Origin: Acholeplasmataceae bacterium UBA6190
Lineage (GTDB): Bacteria > Bacillota_I > Bacilli_A > Acholeplasmatales > Acholeplasmataceae
Assembly (NCBI GenBank): GCA_002422045.1
Contig: DITG01000073.1
Span: 1 to 15,909 of the forward strand
DNA length: 15,909 nt
Direction of reading: 5' to 3'
Of this stretch, positions 13,541 to 15,909 are shown piece by piece (positions within the stretch are counted from its first letter, which is position 1; each line of letters opens with the position of its first letter). The position numbers and the translations under genes were made by a program. The notes beneath the pieces are model-generated. The model was given only the letters and a program-made list of their open reading frames with translations, was not told the origin of the DNA and did no database searches.

Positions 13541-13849
13541 ATGGCAAAAGATGTAATTAAGATTCGTTTAAAGGCTTACGATCACAGACTGATCGATCAG
13601 GCAGCTAAGAAGATTGTGGATAGCGCACTCAGAACTGGTGCAACCGTACAAGGTCCAATTCCCCTTCCTACTGAAAAAGAAATCTTCACCGTCCTTCGTT
13701 CACCACACGTCAACAAAGATTCACGTGAACAGTTCGAACGCAGAACACACAAGAGACTGATCCAAATCATTGATCCAAACCCAAAAACCATCAGTGCACT
13801 CATGGACATTGATCTTCCATCCGGCATTGACATCGTATTAAAGAAATAA
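13541..13849 (+). CDS. rpsJ: 30S ribosomal protein S10
   Basis: The 102-residue length is that of bacterial S10, a protein of the 30S head that also takes part in NusB-dependent antitermination. The N-terminus IKIRLKAYDHRLID, the loop with GPIPLPTEKEIFTVLRSPHVNK, split here by a long hairpin, and the C-terminal DIDLPSGIDIVLK strand are all canonical. ATG at 13541 has AAAGGAG at 13525-13531; longer in-frame extensions upstream run through the leader and are not coding. It is the first gene of the operon, 32 nt before rplC. Confidence 0.97.
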   Translation: MAKDVIKIRLKAYDHRLIDQAAKKIVDSALRTGATVQGPIPLPTEKEIFTVLRSPHVNKDSREQFERRTHKRLIQIIDPNPKTISALMDIDLPSGIDIVLKK

Positions 13850-13881
13850 CTTAAAGGTAAACACAAGAAAGAGGTAAACAT

Positions 13882-14523
13882 ATGGCCAAAGGAATCTTAG
13901 GTAGAAAACTAGGAATGACACAGATCTTCGATGCTAACGGTGTGCTCATCCCAGTCACTGTCGTAGACGTGGCAGACAATGTGGTGCTTCAACAAAAGAC
14001 TGTCGAAACAGACGGTTATGTTGCAACACAAGTCGGCTTCGAAACTAAACGCGACAAATTAAGTAACAAGCCTGAACAAGGGCACGTGAAAAAAGCCAAT
14101 ACGGCACCTAAGCGCTTCATTAGAGAATTCCGCTTTAACGAAGAGCTAGTTAACGAATTGGTAAGCATGCCAGTTGGAGAATCATTAAAGACGGATCTGT
14201 TCCAAGTCGGTGAAATCATCGACGTCACCGGTACTTCCAAAGGTAAAGGTTTTGAAGGAACTATCAAGAGACACAATTTCTCACGCGGTCTTGAATCTCA
14301 CGGTTCGAGATATCACCGCGCAGTCGGTTCCATGGGTGCAATGAAGGGCAAGCTCAAAGGTAAGAAATTACCAGGGCAGATGGGACATGAAACTGTCACC
14401 ATCCAAAACCTAGTCGTTGCAGGCGTGGATCTAGAAAATCAGTTATTGCTGATCAGTGGCAGCGTGCCAGGACCTAACAAGGGTCTTGTCATCGTGAAGA
14501 CCGCTGTCAAGAATACTAAATAA
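13882..14523 (+). CDS. rplC: 50S ribosomal protein L3
   Basis: This 213-residue protein is L3, a primary 23S rRNA binder whose long loop reaches towards the peptidyl-transferase centre. It starts MAKGILGRKLGMTQIF, contains GTSKGKGFEGTIKRH, and has the central SHGSRYHRAVGSMG segment. The loop between GSMG and the basic KGKKLPGQMG appears a few residues shorter than in many bacteria. The Gln in PGQMG, which is methylated in E. coli L3, is present. GAAAGAGG at 13867-13874 sets the start. Confidence 0.97.
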   Translation: MAKGILGRKLGMTQIFDANGVLIPVTVVDVADNVVLQQKTVETDGYVATQVGFETKRDKLSNKPEQGHVKKANTAPKRFIREFRFNEELVNELVSMPVGESLKTDLFQVGEIIDVTGTSKGKGFEGTIKRHNFSRGLESHGSRYHRAVGSMGAMKGKLKGKKLPGQMGHETVTIQNLVVAGVDLENQLLLISGSVPGPNKGLVIVKTAVKNTK

Positions 14524-14537
14524 GGAGGAAGGTTACC

Positions 14538-15167
14538 ATGCCAAAAATTAACGTACTGAACCAATCAGGAAATCAAGTTGCTGAACTGACCTTATCCGAC
14601 TACGTATTCGGTATCGAACCGCACCAACAGGCACTCTATGATGTTGTCAATGCGCAAAGAGCAGCAATGAGACAAGGAACACACGATGTCAAAAATCGTG
14701 GCGAAGTATCCGGTGGCGGTAAAAAACCATGGCGTCAAAAGGGCACAGGCCGTGCTCGCCAAGGTTCAACCCGTTCTCCACAATGGCGTCATGGTGGTAT
14801 CGTCTTCGGACCTACACCCAGAAGCTACGCGGTCAAGATGAACCAAAAAGTTCGTCAGCTCGCACTCAGATCCGCACTGTCCTACCATGCAGCAAACGGT
14901 CAGCTGAAAGTTGTCGAATCCTTCGCAATCGAAGCACCTAAGACCAAGCTGTTCCAGCAATTACTCGACACCCTCGGTGTTGTTGGCAAGACACTCGTGG
15001 TTGCAACCGAATTTGCAGACAACGAACTCTTGGCAGCAAGAAACATTCCGACCGTTGCGTTCTCGCTCGTTGGACACGTGAGCGTCTATGACATTCTGAA
15101 CTGCAAAAACCTAGTGATTACACAGGCAGCAGTCCAGGCACTCGAGGAGGTACTCGGCAATGACTAA
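14538..15167 (+). CDS. rplD: 50S ribosomal protein L4
   Basis: At 209 residues this has normal L4 length. The extended loop lining the exit tunnel is clear: the EVSGGGKKPWRQKGTGRAR region and the following SPQWRHGG and FGP segments at about residues 56-93. The C-terminal globular part ends in the ALEEVLG helix. The ribosome binding site AAGGAGG at 14522-14528 overlaps the rplC stop codon. Its own 3' end overlaps rplW by 8 nt, which suggests translational coupling. L4 is the autoregulator of this operon in enterobacteria; there is no direct evidence for that here. Confidence 0.97.
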   Translation: MPKINVLNQSGNQVAELTLSDYVFGIEPHQQALYDVVNAQRAAMRQGTHDVKNRGEVSGGGKKPWRQKGTGRARQGSTRSPQWRHGGIVFGPTPRSYAVKMNQKVRQLALRSALSYHAANGQLKVVESFAIEAPKTKLFQQLLDTLGVVGKTLVVATEFADNELLAARNIPTVAFSLVGHVSVYDILNCKNLVITQAAVQALEEVLGND

Positions 15168-15447
15168 ATATTACGACATCCTGAAAGCTCCGATCATCAC
15201 CGAACAATCAACCAAGCTCATCGAAAGCCAAAACAGATATACATTCAAGGTTGACAGAAAAGCAAACAAAGTTGAAATCAAAAAGGCTGTAGAAACTATT
15301 TTCAATGTCAAGGTTCTCTCAGTCAACACCATCAATGTCTTGCCAAAGTTCAAGAGAATGGGCAAACATGAAGGTTACAAATCTGCTTACAAGAAAGCAG
15401 TCGTTAAGCTGGCTGAGGGTCAAAAGATTGACGCCTTCACCATTTAA
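15160..15447 (+). CDS. rplW: 50S ribosomal protein L23
   Basis: A 95-residue L23, the tunnel-exit protein that docks trigger factor and SRP. Hallmarks are YDILKAPIITEQS at the N-terminus, YTFKVDRKANKVEIKKAVE, the VxSVNTxNV strand, and the basic KFKRMGKHEGYKSAYKKA loop. The start overlaps the end of rplD by 8 nt, with GAGGAGG inside the rplD coding sequence as the ribosome binding site. Confidence 0.97.
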   Translation: MTKYYDILKAPIITEQSTKLIESQNRYTFKVDRKANKVEIKKAVETIFNVKVLSVNTINVLPKFKRMGKHEGYKSAYKKAVVKLAEGQKIDAFTI

Positions 15448-15474
15448 GTGAAACATTAGAGGAGGTTTAACCAA

Positions 15475-15909
15475 ATGGCGGTTAAAAAATACAACCCGAC
15501 GTCCAACGGTCGTCGTGGCATGAGTGTACTAACATTCGAAGAAATCACAACATCCACTCCTGAAAAATCACTACTTGAGCCATTTTCTCGCACCGGCGGA
15601 CGCAACAACCAAGGTAAAATCACGGTTCGTCACATCGGTGGCGGTGCAAAAAGAAAATATCGCGTAATTGATTTCAAGAGAAATAAAGACAACATCATCG
15701 GTAAGGTCGCTACCATTGAGTACGATCCAAACCGTAGTGCAAACATCGCACTGATTAATTACTTAGATGGCGAAAAGAGATACATCATCGCACCCAAAGG
15801 ACTTGAAGTCGGAAACGAAATCGTTTCTGGTAACCAAGTCGACATCAAGGTCGGTAATGCTCTACCCATCATGAATATCCCAGTCGGTACCATCATTCAC
15901 AACATCGAA
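15475..15909 (+). CDS. rplB: 50S ribosomal protein L2, 5' part
   Basis: The first 145 codons of L2, a universal 23S rRNA-binding protein needed for subunit joining and peptidyl-transferase activity. Visible motifs are the N-terminal VKKYNPTSNGRRG, GGRNNQGKITVRHIGGGAKRK at about residues 41-61, YRVIDFKRNK, and the beta-barrel segment TIEYDPNRSANIALI. The window ends inside the gene, and its C-terminal RNA-binding half lies beyond. The ribosome binding site is AGAGGAGG at about 15458-15465. Confidence 0.97.
   Translation, partial: MAVKKYNPTSNGRRGMSVLTFEEITTSTPEKSLLEPFSRTGGRNNQGKITVRHIGGGAKRKYRVIDFKRNKDNIIGKVATIEYDPNRSANIALINYLDGEKRYIIAPKGLEVGNEIVSGNQVDIKVGNALPIMNIPVGTIIHNIE

Noticed and set aside
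1..15909. Recoded TGA (Mycoplasma code) or CRISPR arrays
   Set aside because: Genes end properly at TGA, TAA or TAG and Trp is TGG; no short regularly spaced repeats with unique spacers were seen.

Overview
The window looks like a chromosomal segment from a low-GC Gram-positive lineage, most likely an Acholeplasma/Izemoplasma-like Mollicute or a close relative. The evidence is the strong AAGGAGG-type ribosome binding sites, the AT-rich spacers, the gene content and the ordinary S10 ribosomal-protein operon. TGA works as a stop (the small membrane protein at 5089-5358 ends in it) and Trp is TGG, so the code is standard rather than the Mycoplasma code. The taxonomic call is inference.

Layout. 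(1) 1-132: the 3' part of tRNA-Asp(GTC) and a complete tRNA-Phe(GAA), followed by an intrinsic terminator. (2) 133-2294: an AT-rich accessory stretch in which the 3' half of tRNA-Phe plus its terminator occurs twice more (about 1048-1137 and 2205-2294). The repeats delimit two units of 965 and 1156 bp. Each holds one recognisable small membrane-protein gene and no recombinase. This is the layout expected from two successive integrations at a tRNA attachment site, now reduced to small cassettes. (3) 2295-5358: a bacterial eRF1-like (baeRF) protein, an aldo/keto reductase gene that is frameshifted and lacks the catalytic His, and a small hydrophobic protein. (4) 5359-9067: a 1099-residue BspA-type leucine-rich-repeat surface lipoprotein and a DUF4177-like short gene with a stop at its third codon. 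(5) 9068-13254: a DegV/FakB-like fatty-acid-binding protein with a MarR regulator, preceded by a TTTGA-N3-TCAAA palindrome; then a ROK glucokinase and a PTS Enzyme I-like protein that has lost both catalytic residues. (6) 13255-15909: a terminator overlapping the S10 promoter, a structured leader of about 125 nt, then rpsJ, rplC, rplD, rplW and the start of rplB.

How the genes fit together. The DegV-MarR pair looks like a self-contained fatty-acid uptake and regulation unit. The glucokinase and the pseudo-Enzyme I share one transcript and suggest carbon metabolism with a regulatory PEP-sensing relative. The lipoprotein and the two cassette proteins are surface or membrane functions. Three coding defects (the AKR frameshift, its His-to-Asn change, and the DUF4177 stop) show that parts of the accessory DNA are decaying. 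The most unusual signal is the array of tRNA-Phe 3'-half repeats, each followed by its own terminator and separated by single-gene cargo.
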